Below, piece by piece: positions 24,123 to 32,929 of a DNA stretch of 48,180 nt. Where the stretch lies: positions 1 to 48,180 of the forward strand of contig PNOC01000023.1 in assembly GCA_013824615.1 (NCBI GenBank), in the 5' to 3' direction. The stretch comes from Thermodesulfovibrio sp. (GTDB lineage Bacteria; Nitrospirota; Thermodesulfovibrionia; Thermodesulfovibrionales; UBA6898). Under the pieces are notes generated by a model. It saw only the letters and a program-made list of their open reading frames with translations. It did no database searches and was not told the origin of the DNA. A program made the position numbers and the translations under genes. Positions within the stretch are counted from its first letter, which is position 1; every line of letters begins with the position of its first letter.

Positions 24123-25910
24123 CTATTGGATCGTTATCTCATCTATTTCCAAGGCGCAATTTCCGGTGATGGTGAGCTTCGGGGCGATGACCGTTGGTAT
24201 CGTGTCGGGTGCAAATGCGTTGAACCAGCCGCCCGAAAGCTTTGGAATAACGCCGCCGAAATCGCCGTTGCAGATCAGACCGAGACCCTCAAAATATGCG
24301 CCCGACTCAATCCTGATTTCGTCGTCATCTGAAGCAGCGGCTTGTGTTAGCGCCGCAGTGATTGAAGTCGTCACGGTCGAAGCCGGTACTCCGCCATTGA
24401 AGAGCCAGATGTGATTTCCGGCGAACGTGGCATGGATCACCTTGTGTTCCGATATGTTGAGGAAGCCGTATACCCAGAGAGGCCCGACGGACACTGGCTG
24501 AATGCCGCCATGGCCTATGAGCACATCGGAGACATGATAACCACCAGCAGACGGCGTCATGACACAAACCGGATCGGTTTGTTCAATCACATAATAAATC
24601 TGGCTCTCTCCGCCCGTCACAGAATGATACGGCACGCACGAAATAATGCCATTTCCGCCCGGGGTTGACGTGGAGATGGCGTACTGCCTCGCTTCGAAGG
24701 CGCCTATGTCGTAACCCAAGCCCTGCGCGCGAACAACGCCGCGCTGGTCATTCGAAGGGGCTCCATTGGGCGAATTAAACGTCACGCCATCGATGGCAGG
24801 GCTGCCGGGCAGCAGCGTCATCGAGGCTGTGCGGCCGCCGTAATATTGAAGAGGCCCCAAAAGGGGATCAGTGTTGCTAATAGAACCGTTTACCGAGCCC
24901 CAGCCGCACGTCGTCCCATCCTCGAGGTTGTTTCCGCCGTTGGTAATCGTGCCACCGCAGTTGCCACCAAGCGCGCTGTTGGTGACTATCGTATTGCTGA
25001 GCGTAGGGGCCGCAGAGCCGTAAATGCCGCCACCGTTTGAAGCGTTGTTATCCGAGAGAGTGCTGTTCGTGACTGTCAGCATGCCGGGGGCGTTATAAAT
25101 ACCTCCGCCCAAGTTGGTCGCGCTGTTAGCGTGAAAGGTGCTATTCGTAATCGTTACAGTGGAGGTGCCGCAAAAGACTCCGGCTCCATTAGCCGCAGTA
25201 TTGCCAGAAAGAACGCTGCGCGTGATGGTTCCAGCGCCGCTCGTGATATGAATACCGCCGCCGGCGTTTACCGCAGTGTTGCCGGAAAAGCTGCCGACCG
25301 TTAGCGTGAGAACCCCGTTTTGGCTACGGATGCCGCCGCCGTAACTCGCGCTATTGCCGGAGAAGGTGCCATCTGTAATGGTCAGCGTACCATCCAGGTC
25401 ATAAATGCCGCCGCCGTATTCTGTCGCATTATTGCCGGAAAGGGTACTGCTTGCAATTGTTAGTGCGCCACCGTCGTTATAAATGCCGCCGCCGGAAGTG
25501 CTGCTGCCATCGGCAATCGTGAGGTGATTCAATGTCAGAGATGCCCCGGATGCTACATACAATACTCTCGTCGCATGATTGCCGCTGACCGTGATGTTTT
25601 GAGGTGCGCCTTCTATTGTAAGCGCACCCCCTGTTGGTGCGATTTGAGGCAGAGTCGTGCTCAGTGTAATGATTCCGCTGACGCTGAACGTTATCGTATC
25701 CGCAGCCGTCGTCGCCATCGCATCCGTAATCGCCTGCCGCAGCGACCCCGGTCCGCTATCGTTTGTATTCGTAACCGTAATAGTCGCTGCCTGGGCAGCG
25801 CCGGCTGCCGCCCAGAGCGCAGCAGCCAGCAGGCAGATTGTTACTATATTGCTCAACTTCCTTCTTACGATATAGCTTTCAGCAACGACCGACTGCTGTT
25901 CTTTATTCAT
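24123..25910 (-). CDS. Secreted right-handed beta-helix protein with the ITIQ C-terminal module (copy A)
   Basis: A 595-residue protein. Its first 16 residues (MNKEQQSVVAESYIVR) copy the start of the 74-residue small protein. They are followed by the real signal peptide (KLSNIVTICLLAAALWAAAG, cut near AAQA). The CSLREA-like cap (ITVTNTNDSGPGSLRQAI) and a long beta-helix with repeated SGNNATEYGGGIY-type turns come next, then SPAIDGVTFN and GYDIGAFEAR. The InlB-B-like repeat (YAISTSTPGGNGIISCVPYH) and the IWLF-to-ITIQ module end the protein. AGGAGG precedes the ATG. It is the first gene after the regulator at 26038-29310 on the same strand. Confidence 0.85.
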   Translation of the reverse strand: MNKEQQSVVAESYIVRRKLSNIVTICLLAAALWAAAGAAQAATITVTNTNDSGPGSLRQAITDAMATTAADTITFSVSGIITLSTTLPQIAPTGGALTIEGAPQNITVSGNHATRVLYVASGASLTLNHLTIADGSSTSGGGIYNDGGALTIASSTLSGNNATEYGGGIYDLDGTLTITDGTFSGNSASYGGGIRSQNGVLTLTVGSFSGNTAVNAGGGIHITSGAGTITRSVLSGNTAANGAGVFCGTSTVTITNSTFHANSATNLGGGIYNAPGMLTVTNSTLSDNNASNGGGIYGSAAPTLSNTIVTNSALGGNCGGTITNGGNNLEDGTTCGWGSVNGSISNTDPLLGPLQYYGGRTASMTLLPGSPAIDGVTFNSPNGAPSNDQRGVVRAQGLGYDIGAFEARQYAISTSTPGGNGIISCVPYHSVTGGESQIYYVIEQTDPVCVMTPSAGGYHVSDVLIGHGGIQPVSVGPLWVYGFLNISEHKVIHATFAGNHIWLFNGGVPASTVTTSITAALTQAAASDDDEIRIESGAYFEGLGLICNGDFGGVIPKLSGGWFNAFAPDTIPTVIAPKLTITGNCALEIDEITIQ

Positions 25911-25950
25911 CTTTCGGCCTCCTGTTTAATCCTCTGTGATTACGCTGCAC
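25863..25950 (-). repeat. 88-bp direct repeat, copy 2 (head of beta-helix gene A and its leader)
   Basis: Same repeat as 24035-24122. Here the 16 repeated codons are fused to the signal peptide of the large gene instead of continuing into the small protein. Confidence 0.85.
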
Positions 25951-26037
25951 AAGTTTATCGGGCGCAACCCTACAGATAGCACACAGATTTGAAGAGATTC
26001 ATGACAAGCAGGAATGACAGCGAATATACAGGGAAAG

Positions 26038-29000
26038 CTAGGATCTGCCGGTGAAACGCTCAAATAATGCGGCTGTTTGAACCGAAGGCTGAATATCAAG
26101 GCCACGAGAAAGTGCCTCGCAGCACTGCCGGTATGCACGCACAATTTCTGTTTTTTGGCCAAGGCGGTCATAGCAGAGCATAATATGCTGGTAAGACTTC
26201 TCAGAGAGATTGTCGATTTCAATGCCCCTGCGCCAGAAATGAACGGCTCTTTCATAATCTCCAGCGGTTTCAGCCGACGACGCAAGGGCCGAGATAATCG
26301 CAAGAACCTTAGTTCTCATGCGCTCCCTCATATGCAGGGTCCAGCTTTTATCACTGTCATTCTCAAGAAAAGATCCCTTATAAAGGTCGACTGCACGCTC
26401 GCAATAACGCATCTCCGCAGGAGTAAGTGAAGGTATGTTTCCGGATTCACTGCTCACCCGGTTCTTTATCTCAGTTTCATGGATATGCTCCAGTATCTGA
26501 GCATCAATCCAGCAGGAACCTGTGTCGATGCTGAACCGTCTGCCCTGAACCCGGATAAACCCATCGGTTCCCGAAAGATTGCGCAGCCGGTAAAGGTTGA
26601 CTTCAAGTGACTTGGCAGCGCTGTCCCCGTCCGCATCAGGCCAAAGCGCATCAAGCAGCTTCTCCTGCGGAACATCCCTGCCGCCATAGGCGATGATGGC
26701 CTTGAGGAGCTCAAGAGGCTTCTTCTGGATCTTGCCAGAGAATTCAAGCGGCTCATCGTTCAGCAGAATCCTGAAACTCCCGAGTGTATATATTTTGACC
26801 GGATATGGCCACTTTTCAGTGCCCGAAGATGTGGGGTCGGGAATAAGCCTTCTTTTGATAATCAGATGCCTCACATACTCCTCTTCAATGCCCTCCTCAA
26901 GCGCGCGCCTGCATAAGCGGGCCATAACCTCTGGCTGCCACCACCAGAACATGCTTATGTATCCCCGCTGCCGTCCCAGTTCCATGGCTTTGCGCAGATG
27001 ACTCACTCCTTCTTTCTGCTTACCCCTGTCAAAACTGAACTGGGCCTCAGTCATCAGGATCATATATCTCAGAATGCCGCTTTCTGTCTTTTCGGCCAGC
27101 CCCTGGGCAACCGAGAGTTGATTGTCCGCCTTTTGGTAGTCTTTTTGTTCGTTCGCTATCTGCGCTATCACAAAATGGGGCTGAAATTCAGCCTCGGGAA
27201 GGAACGCCCCGCTCATTTCGATGAACTTCAATCCCTCCTCAGCATGCGAAAGCGCTGCAGTTGTCTCATCTCTGAGAAGGTAGTACCATGCAGCGAGTAT
27301 ATGATAGTGAAACAAGCCGAAACACTTCGGACCTGCCAGAGACTCCTTCATTTTTTCAAGAAAATCACCGCCGGCCTTAATATCCCGGGTGTTCAAAGAA
27401 TAACAGACGCCCTGCGCATAGAGCATATGGTCCCATATATGAATACCGATTTCGTCAGATGTCTGAAGATATTCAGAAATACTTCTGGAAGAACCGATGA
27501 AGTCCATCGTCAGGATATCGATAGAGGGCTCCATACCATTGCAGAGGGCCTTCATCATTGGGGATACGCCGGCCGACTTCCACGTGCTCGCAAGTTCATC
27601 GGACACGATGCGGGCCCCGGCAAAATCACCAGACAGGAAATAAAACTGTATTGCTCCGTGGCAGGCCTGCAGGCGCAGGTTAATATCCCCGGCTGTCAGC
27701 GTAAGCCTCATGGCCCGCTCATGCCATTCCCTCAAGTCAGAAGGCGATCCCCGTCTCCACATAAGCGCGGTAGCCATCGAAACGCTCACAACCGCCTCTA
27801 TCTGAGGGGATGGGAAGGTCTTATTCTTCTTCATACGCTTTTGAAGCCATTCAATGAGTGTGTCCATTTTCCTGAATTGATCCCACTCATGAAGGAGAGA
27901 AGTCACCGTGGCAGACCAGGAAAGCAGCATGCCGGTATCGTCCTTCCGGGCATCGAAGAGCTGAAATGCCCGATCGAGAAGCTTTCGGCTCCCTGCAGGA
28001 TCAAACGGTAACCGGCAGATGCCGAGCCAGTATTGCAGCCACGGAACATTATCCGCAATCGCCTTGGGAATAGATCTGATCCAGGCATCCAGCGTCTGGC
28101 CTCTTCCCTGGGCAACAAGGCCCTGCGCATGGGAAAGAGCCAACCGTATAAGATGTTCCCACGCCCCGGCCTCCTGGTAGAGCGCAGCGGCCTCCTCCAT
28201 CCTGGTCTCAGCCTCAATAATAGAGGCAGTAAGGATCTGTACTCCGGCTACTTCTTCCGGCCTGAAAGTACTTCTGGCTCGGGATTGCAGAAACTCCCGA
28301 AATAAGGGGTGGTACTGAAATACAGGCTTCGGCAGAGAACGCCAATCGGTGAAATAATGACTGCGACTCAACCTTGACAATATGCTCCGCGACTTCTTGT
28401 TGCCGGTAAGTGCTTCGGCAGCAGCAACCGTCATGGAGGGAAAGAAGGAGGTCTTAAGAAGAAAATCACGCGTCTCAAGGTCCATCTTATCCAGGATCTC
28501 GTTCGCAAAGTACCCAAAGACCGCTTCGTTCGAGAGTTCGCTGATCAATGGATACGCAATTTCCTCTGCCTTCGCTCTTTCAGTAATAAGCACCAGACCT
28601 GCAGCCCAGCCGTCGGTCCTTTTGTGAAGCTGCCGGACCGATTCCTCCGACAAGGCCTTTCCTTCCAGAAAATCGCGACACTCCTGAAAAGTGAAGCTGA
28701 GTTCATTCCAGCCCATGAAGGAGATTCCGTTGTTTGCCCTCAGACGTGCAAGCTCCTGTGGAGGTTCCGAGCGACTCAGCGCAATAACGCTGATACCCTC
28801 CGGTATCACCTCCATTGCGCAGCCCATGATATCGTGAAAGGCAGGGGAGGGGGCGTCCTGGAAGTTGTCAATGACGATAACGCCCCCAAACCCCCTCTTT
28901 GAGAAAGAGGGGGAGCGAGAAGGTGTCAGTCGCCCGAAGAGTTCTTCGAAATACCGGCGGGTGAACGTCGGAAGGCCCATCATATATTCCGGGGTAAGCA

Positions 29001-29310
29001 GCGGCAGTGGCTTTTTGTGACGGGGTGCGGCTTTCTTCGCCGCAAGGCCCATATAGTAAAAGAAGGAGGCTATATCTGCATCGCCCTCATCGACCTGATA
29101 CCATAGACAGGGCAGTTTACGCGAATCGATCCAGCTGGCAACAAGGGTAGTCTTGCCGGCTCCGGCAGGGCCGGTTACCCATATCACAGGCTTCTTCAGT
29201 CCTGAGTCCAGCATCCTAAAGAGTCTCTGCCTCGGCACAACCCCCGAGACCGAAGGTCTCGCAATCTTGACTAATGAAACAGACCCTGTTCTCGTCACCC
29301 CATCCACCAT
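26038..29310 (-). CDS. MalT/SARP-type transcriptional activator (STAND ATPase, TPR, winged helix, BTAD)
   Basis: A 1090-residue cytoplasmic regulator. Residues 20-330 form a MalT-like STAND ATPase with Walker A GPAGAGKTT (47-55) and Walker B VIVID (144-148). Residues 350-800 are helical TPR-like repeats. From about 850, YPVKIYTLGSFRILLNDEPL begins an OmpR-type winged helix (KPLELLKAIIAYGGRDVPQE, SLEVNLYRLR), followed by a bacterial transcriptional activator domain to the end. It probably controls the beta-helix genes starting 127 bp downstream; this is inferred from position only. Residues 133-143 (SPSFSKRGFGG) are encoded by a palindromic insertion. No ribosome-binding site is visible before the ATG at 29310. 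Confidence 0.85.
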   Translation of the reverse strand: MVDGVTRTGSVSLVKIARPSVSGVVPRQRLFRMLDSGLKKPVIWVTGPAGAGKTTLVASWIDSRKLPCLWYQVDEGDADIASFFYYMGLAAKKAAPRHKKPLPLLTPEYMMGLPTFTRRYFEELFGRLTPSRSPSFSKRGFGGVIVIDNFQDAPSPAFHDIMGCAMEVIPEGISVIALSRSEPPQELARLRANNGISFMGWNELSFTFQECRDFLEGKALSEESVRQLHKRTDGWAAGLVLITERAKAEEIAYPLISELSNEAVFGYFANEILDKMDLETRDFLLKTSFFPSMTVAAAEALTGNKKSRSILSRLSRSHYFTDWRSLPKPVFQYHPLFREFLQSRARSTFRPEEVAGVQILTASIIEAETRMEEAAALYQEAGAWEHLIRLALSHAQGLVAQGRGQTLDAWIRSIPKAIADNVPWLQYWLGICRLPFDPAGSRKLLDRAFQLFDARKDDTGMLLSWSATVTSLLHEWDQFRKMDTLIEWLQKRMKKNKTFPSPQIEAVVSVSMATALMWRRGSPSDLREWHERAMRLTLTAGDINLRLQACHGAIQFYFLSGDFAGARIVSDELASTWKSAGVSPMMKALCNGMEPSIDILTMDFIGSSRSISEYLQTSDEIGIHIWDHMLYAQGVCYSLNTRDIKAGGDFLEKMKESLAGPKCFGLFHYHILAAWYYLLRDETTAALSHAEEGLKFIEMSGAFLPEAEFQPHFVIAQIANEQKDYQKADNQLSVAQGLAEKTESGILRYMILMTEAQFSFDRGKQKEGVSHLRKAMELGRQRGYISMFWWWQPEVMARLCRRALEEGIEEEYVRHLIIKRRLIPDPTSSGTEKWPYPVKIYTLGSFRILLNDEPLEFSGKIQKKPLELLKAIIAYGGRDVPQEKLLDALWPDADGDSAAKSLEVNLYRLRNLSGTDGFIRVQGRRFSIDTGSCWIDAQILEHIHETEIKNRVSSESGNIPSLTPAEMRYCERAVDLYKGSFLENDSDKSWTLHMRERMRTKVLAIISALASSAETAGDYERAVHFWRRGIEIDNLSEKSYQHIMLCYDRLGQKTEIVRAYRQCCEALSRGLDIQPSVQTAALFERFTGRS
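28891..28913. repeat. Palindromic element inserted in frame in the regulator gene
   Basis: CCCCCTCTTT-GAG-AAAGAGGGGG is a perfect 10-bp inverted repeat with a 3-base loop. On the coding strand it encodes part of SPSFSKRGFGG just before the Walker B strand, a low-complexity stretch unlike the family around it. Such C-run/G-run palindromes are typical of dispersed repeats. Confidence 0.65.
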
Positions 29311-29333
29311 ACGGCCATAACTGCCGTTTTTTT
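29311..29333. promoter_or_regulatory. Hairpin abutting the start codon of the MalT/SARP regulator
   Basis: ACGGC-CATAACT-GCCGT (29311-29327) followed by a T run to 29333 looks like a small terminator on the plus strand, but no plus-strand gene ends here. For the minus-strand regulator the hairpin occupies the place of the ribosome-binding site immediately before the ATG, so it could limit translation. Confidence 0.4.
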
Positions 29334-29456
29334 ATATAAAATATAAAATACATGTTTTATACCCGGAAAGTCCAGTATTGGGGAATGAGAGGAGAGGACA
29401 TGCTACTGTCGCATTATTCAGGATAAATTTGATGCGGGATAGTGGTAAGGTTATTA

Positions 29457-29906
29457 CTACTTGTTTCTGCTCTTCATCGCCCTTTCTATCTCACGGTCGG
29501 ATTCTTTCTTCTTGATCGTCTCGCGTTTTTCATACTGTTTCTTTCCTCTGGCGAGACCGACCTCCACCTTTGCATGTGAACCCTTGAAATAGATTTTCAG
29601 GGGGATGAGGGAATAGCCTTTCTGGGCTGTCTTGGCCTGCAGTTTCATGATCTCCCGGCTATGGAGCAGCAGTTTTCTTGTCCGGACCGGATCATGGTTT
29701 GCTATATTGCCATGGGTATAGGGGCTGATATGGCAGTTGAGCAGGAAGGCCTCAAGGTTCTTGATCAGCACGTAACTGTCTTTAAGGTTGGCCTTACCGC
29801 TCCGAAGGGACTTCACCTCAGTGCCGGTAAGCATGATGCCGGCCTCGACTGTTTCATCGATAGCATAGTCATGAAAGGCTTTCTTGTTCTGGGTAACGAT
29901 ATCCAT
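29457..29906 (-). CDS. smpB: SsrA-binding protein
   Basis: Binds tmRNA and delivers it to stalled ribosomes. The protein from ATG 29906 has 149 residues, near the family norm, with [38 protein letters not shown] and [20 protein letters not shown] followed by [20 protein letters not shown] and a basic C-terminal tail. In-frame ATGs at 29921 and 29960 would add 5 or 18 non-conserved residues, and none of the three has a strong ribosome-binding site. Its RNA partner ssrA lies 13 kb downstream on the same strand. It is divergent from the radical SAM gene (66 bp). Confidence 0.95.
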   Translation of the reverse strand: MDIVTQNKKAFHDYAIDETVEAGIMLTGTEVKSLRSGKANLKDSYVLIKNLEAFLLNCHISPYTHGNIANHDPVRTRKLLLHSREIMKLQAKTAQKGYSLIPLKIYFKGSHAKVEVGLARGKKQYEKRETIKKKESDREIERAMKSRNK

Positions 29907-29972
29907 GCAGAATTTTACCATATCAGCAGACGGAATAACGATTATGAGGCTTACGAACAAGTATAATAAACA

Positions 29973-31601
29973 ATGGACCAGCGGCTGCTCGAAAAGGCTG
30001 ATTATCTGCTTTCACAGGAAACCGGCACTATATATAAAGACCCTGGTGGGAAGATTACCATAGCGTTGGTCTACCCGAATGCCTATGGTGTGGGAATGTC
30101 AAGTTTGGGGTTTCAGGGGATATACGGACTGCTGAACAAGCTCCCGGATGTTGTCTGTGAGCGGGCCTTTCTCCCGTCCGAGAGTGATCTTGAGGTTCAC
30201 CGGAGGACGAATACAGATATTTTTACAATTGAATCAAAGAAGCCGCTCTCCCGCTTTGACATCATCGCCTTTTCTGTATCTTTCGAAAACGATTATCCCA
30301 ATATACTCAAAATTCTCTCACTGGCGAAGGTGCCGCTCAGGAGTAGTGAACGCAACATCCGCCATCCCCTGGTGGTTGCAGGAGGGGTCTGCTGCTTTTA
30401 TAACCCTGAACCGCTGGCAGATTTTATGGATATCTGCTTTATTGGTGAGGCAGAGGAAATGCTCCCTGAGTTTATTGCGCTCTGCAGACACTCGGGGACC
30501 CGCAAAGAACTATATCTTGAAGCGCTGATGGTAGAGGGCATCTACATCCCGCAATATTATGAAGTGGGCTACGATGCGACTACCCACCAGATCAGGGAGC
30601 GGAAAGCGCTTGGACCTGCGCCGGTTGTTATAAAAAAGCGTTCGGCTGCAGACCTCTCCGGGGGTCTGATAAAGCCGGTCATAATCACACCTGAGGCGGA
30701 GTTTGCCAACATGTATCTGGCCGAGGCGATGCGGGGGTGTCCCTGGTCATGCAGGTTCTGTGTTGCCGGGCATATCTATAACCCGGCCAGGAAAAAAGAT
30801 CTCGCGGTGCTCAGGGATGAGATTGGTGAGGCTCTCAGGGTCACCAAAAAAGTCGGGCTCATTGGGCCGTCACTCTCTGACTATCCTCATGCCAAAGATG
30901 TTCTGGCAATTGAGGGTGTTGATTTTTCGATCACGTCGCTGAGGGCCAGTGCCCACAGCGGTCATATCGTGTCCCTGATGAAGGGTCACAAGAGCATCTC
31001 GATAGCTCCTGAGGCCGGCACGGCGAGACTGCGGAAAGCGATCAATAAAAAAATCAGCGAGGAAGACATCCTTGAAACAGCAGCACTGATACTCGACAGT
31101 GGGATTGAAACGCTCAGGCTCTACTTTATGGCAGGTCTGCCGACCGAGACTACTGAGGACATCGAGGGCATTATTGATCTGGTCAAAAAAATCCGTGCCC
31201 GCAACAAAAGAGGCTATATCACGCTGAGCGTCAGCACTTTTGTACCCAAACCGTTTACTCCCTTCCAATGGCAGGCCATGGAGAAGATGGCCGTGGTGAA
31301 AGACCGGCAGCGAATCCTTAAAAAGGGTCTTTCCGGGGTAAAGGGGGTGAAGGTGTTTCATGATCTGCTGAAACAGACCTATATCCAAGGCCTGCTCTCG
31401 GTAGGCGACCGCCGTTCTTCAGCGCTAATCGAAAAACTTGCCGGGGTCCGTGAGGGAGCAGTCGCCAGGGCAGATTTTGACTACTATATCTTCCGAAACA
31501 GAGATTTTCCGGAAAGACTCCCCTGGGAATTCATTGACGCAGGAGCCCCGGTCGAGCGTCTCTGGCTGGAATATCAGGAGGCCCTGGCTGCATGTCCCTG
31601 A
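29973..31601 (+). CDS. Radical SAM protein with N-terminal B12-binding-like domain (TIGR03960-like)
   Basis: A 542-residue protein. Residues 25-190 form a Rossmann-type, B12-binding-like domain ([39 protein letters not shown]). The radical SAM core follows with its [4Fe-4S] motif in [13 protein letters not shown] (C-x3-C-x2-C) and [18 protein letters not shown]. It resembles the uncharacterised TIGR03960 family, usually paired with a TIGR03936 partner near RNase G; that partner is not seen here. Substrate unknown. Its stop overlaps the LysE-family gene by 10 bases, so they are coupled. Confidence 0.85.
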   Translation: MDQRLLEKADYLLSQETGTIYKDPGGKITIALVYPNAYGVGMSSLGFQGIYGLLNKLPDVVCERAFLPSESDLEVHRRTNTDIFTIESKKPLSRFDIIAFSVSFENDYPNILKILSLAKVPLRSSERNIRHPLVVAGGVCCFYNPEPLADFMDICFIGEAEEMLPEFIALCRHSGTRKELYLEALMVEGIYIPQYYEVGYDATTHQIRERKALGPAPVVIKKRSAADLSGGLIKPVIITPEAEFANMYLAEAMRGCPWSCRFCVAGHIYNPARKKDLAVLRDEIGEALRVTKKVGLIGPSLSDYPHAKDVLAIEGVDFSITSLRASAHSGHIVSLMKGHKSISIAPEAGTARLRKAINKKISEEDILETAALILDSGIETLRLYFMAGLPTETTEDIEGIIDLVKKIRARNKRGYITLSVSTFVPKPFTPFQWQAMEKMAVVKDRQRILKKGLSGVKGVKVFHDLLKQTYIQGLLSVGDRRSSALIEKLAGVREGAVARADFDYYIFRNRDFPERLPWEFIDAGAPVERLWLEYQEALAACP

Positions 31602-32212
31602 TTCTGATCGTGGTGTCTTCTTTCCTGCTGGCGCTTTCAGGTGCACTGGTCCCGGGTCCGCTTTTTACACTTACGATCAGCGAGTCTGCGAAGAGAGGGT
31701 TTATCGCCGGTCCTCTCCTTATTCTGGGGCATGGAATCCTGGAGGTTTCTATTGTCCTGCTGATCCTGTTCGGCATCACGCCGTATCTCCTGACTGAGCA
31801 GGCAAGATTCTGGATCAGTATTACCGGTGGCAGCATACTGCTTCTTATGGGTGGGATGATGATAAAGGATGCCGGGAGGCTGAAACTTGCTCTTGACACC
31901 GGGGCAAGAGCTCAGCACGGAATGCATCCGGTTCTGGCGGGCATACTCGGAAGCCTGTCGAACCCCTACTGGATCATCTGGTGGCTGACGATCGGGCTTG
32001 GCTACCTTATAAGCTCGATGAAGCTCGGCTTCCCGGGAGTGGTTGCTTTTTTTGTCGGTCATATAGCTGCTGATCTTGCCTGGTACAGCATGATAGCGCT
32101 GGCAGTCTCCCGTGGCAGAAATCATATCAGTCAGAAGGGCTACCGCTTCATGCTTTATGCCTGCGGAATATTCCTGATTTTTTTTGGCGTATGGTTCATA
32201 ATATCAAAATAA
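31592..32212 (+). CDS. LysE/RhtB-family exporter
   Basis: A 206-residue inner-membrane protein with about six transmembrane helices. The family signature SGALVPGPLFTLTISESAKR lies at the N-terminus, and LAGILGSLSNPYWIIWWLTI in the middle. Members export amino acids or small metabolites; the substrate cannot be read from the sequence. It starts within the radical SAM gene and is 3 bp upstream of yggS. That position beside yggS and proC fits amino acid homeostasis, but this is inference. Confidence 0.85.
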   Translation: MSLILIVVSSFLLALSGALVPGPLFTLTISESAKRGFIAGPLLILGHGILEVSIVLLILFGITPYLLTEQARFWISITGGSILLLMGGMMIKDAGRLKLALDTGARAQHGMHPVLAGILGSLSNPYWIIWWLTIGLGYLISSMKLGFPGVVAFFVGHIAADLAWYSMIALAVSRGRNHISQKGYRFMLYACGIFLIFFGVWFIISK

Positions 32213-32215
32213 AAA

Positions 32216-32929
32216 ATGGCTGATACAGACCTCTTTAGTGCAATCAAGTCTATCCATACCCGTATGGCGCGCGCTGCGCTGAAGGCCGAGAGGGACCTGT
32301 CCGAAGTGAGGCTGCTTGCTGTCACGAAAGAGGTCACGGCTGAAGCGGTATCTGAGGCGATCGACAATGGTCTGCGCGAGTTCGGTGAAAGCAGGGTGCA
32401 GATTGCCAGGGAGAAGATCCCGCGTGTCAGGGCGATGGCCGGAAGTGCGGTGGTGAACTGGCATATGATCGGCCCGTTGCAGAAGAACAAGGTAAAAACG
32501 GCGGTGGAGCTGTTCGACCTTATCCATTCCGTTGATTCTCCTGAACTGGCTGCTCTGATTAATGAACATGCTGCTGGTATGAATACAATCCAGCGTGTGC
32601 TGATTGAGGTAAAGCTATCCCCTGAGGAAAGCAAGCACGGCGTTGACAGAGGTGGTGTTATCGCTCTGCTGGAGGCGACCCGTCACATGAGAAACCTGCA
32701 GGTGGACGGGTTGATGACTGTCCCTCCCTTTATGGAGGATCCTGAAAAGACAAGGCCATATTTTCAGGAACTCAAAGCACTCAGGGACGAAATAGAAACA
32801 GCAGGTTTCAGTCTCAAGGACCTTTCGATGGGCATGTCCCATGATTTTGAGATAGCGATCGAAGAGGGGGCCACCCTTGTGCGGGTAGGTACCGCCTTAT
32901 TTGGCGAGCGGAAGAAGGAGGAGGCATGA
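32216..32929 (+). CDS. yggS: YggS-type PLP homeostasis protein
   Basis: A cytoplasmic pyridoxal-phosphate-binding TIM-barrel protein that keeps PLP and amino acid pools balanced. It is 237 residues. The PLP lysine lies in VRLLAVTKEVTAEAV. Family segments are LREFGESRVQIAREK, WHMIGPLQKNKVKTAV, VEVKLSPEE-type IEVKLSPEESKHGV, LMTVPPFMEDPEKTRPYF, LSMGMSHDFEIAIEEGAT and VRVGTALFGER. It overlaps proC by the ATGA tetranucleotide. The yggS-proC-yggT-divIVA order is widely conserved. Confidence 0.93.
   Translation: MADTDLFSAIKSIHTRMARAALKAERDLSEVRLLAVTKEVTAEAVSEAIDNGLREFGESRVQIAREKIPRVRAMAGSAVVNWHMIGPLQKNKVKTAVELFDLIHSVDSPELAALINEHAAGMNTIQRVLIEVKLSPEESKHGVDRGGVIALLEATRHMRNLQVDGLMTVPPFMEDPEKTRPYFQELKALRDEIETAGFSLKDLSMGMSHDFEIAIEEGATLVRVGTALFGERKKEEA

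Noticed and set aside
19535-25910. Regular repeats that might be a CRISPR array
   Set aside because: The periodicity comes from protein repeats (delta-60 and beta-helix turns) inside open reading frames, with variable unit length and no unique spacers.
26998-28011. 337-codon plus-strand open frame inside the regulator gene
   Set aside because: It is exactly antisense to the TPR region of the MalT/SARP regulator, has no ribosome-binding site, and its translation has no recognisable protein features.
29311-29333. Plus-strand intrinsic terminator
   Set aside because: The shape fits, but no plus-strand transcript is expected to end here, since the gene to the left is on the minus strand. Kept only as a possible leader structure of the regulator.
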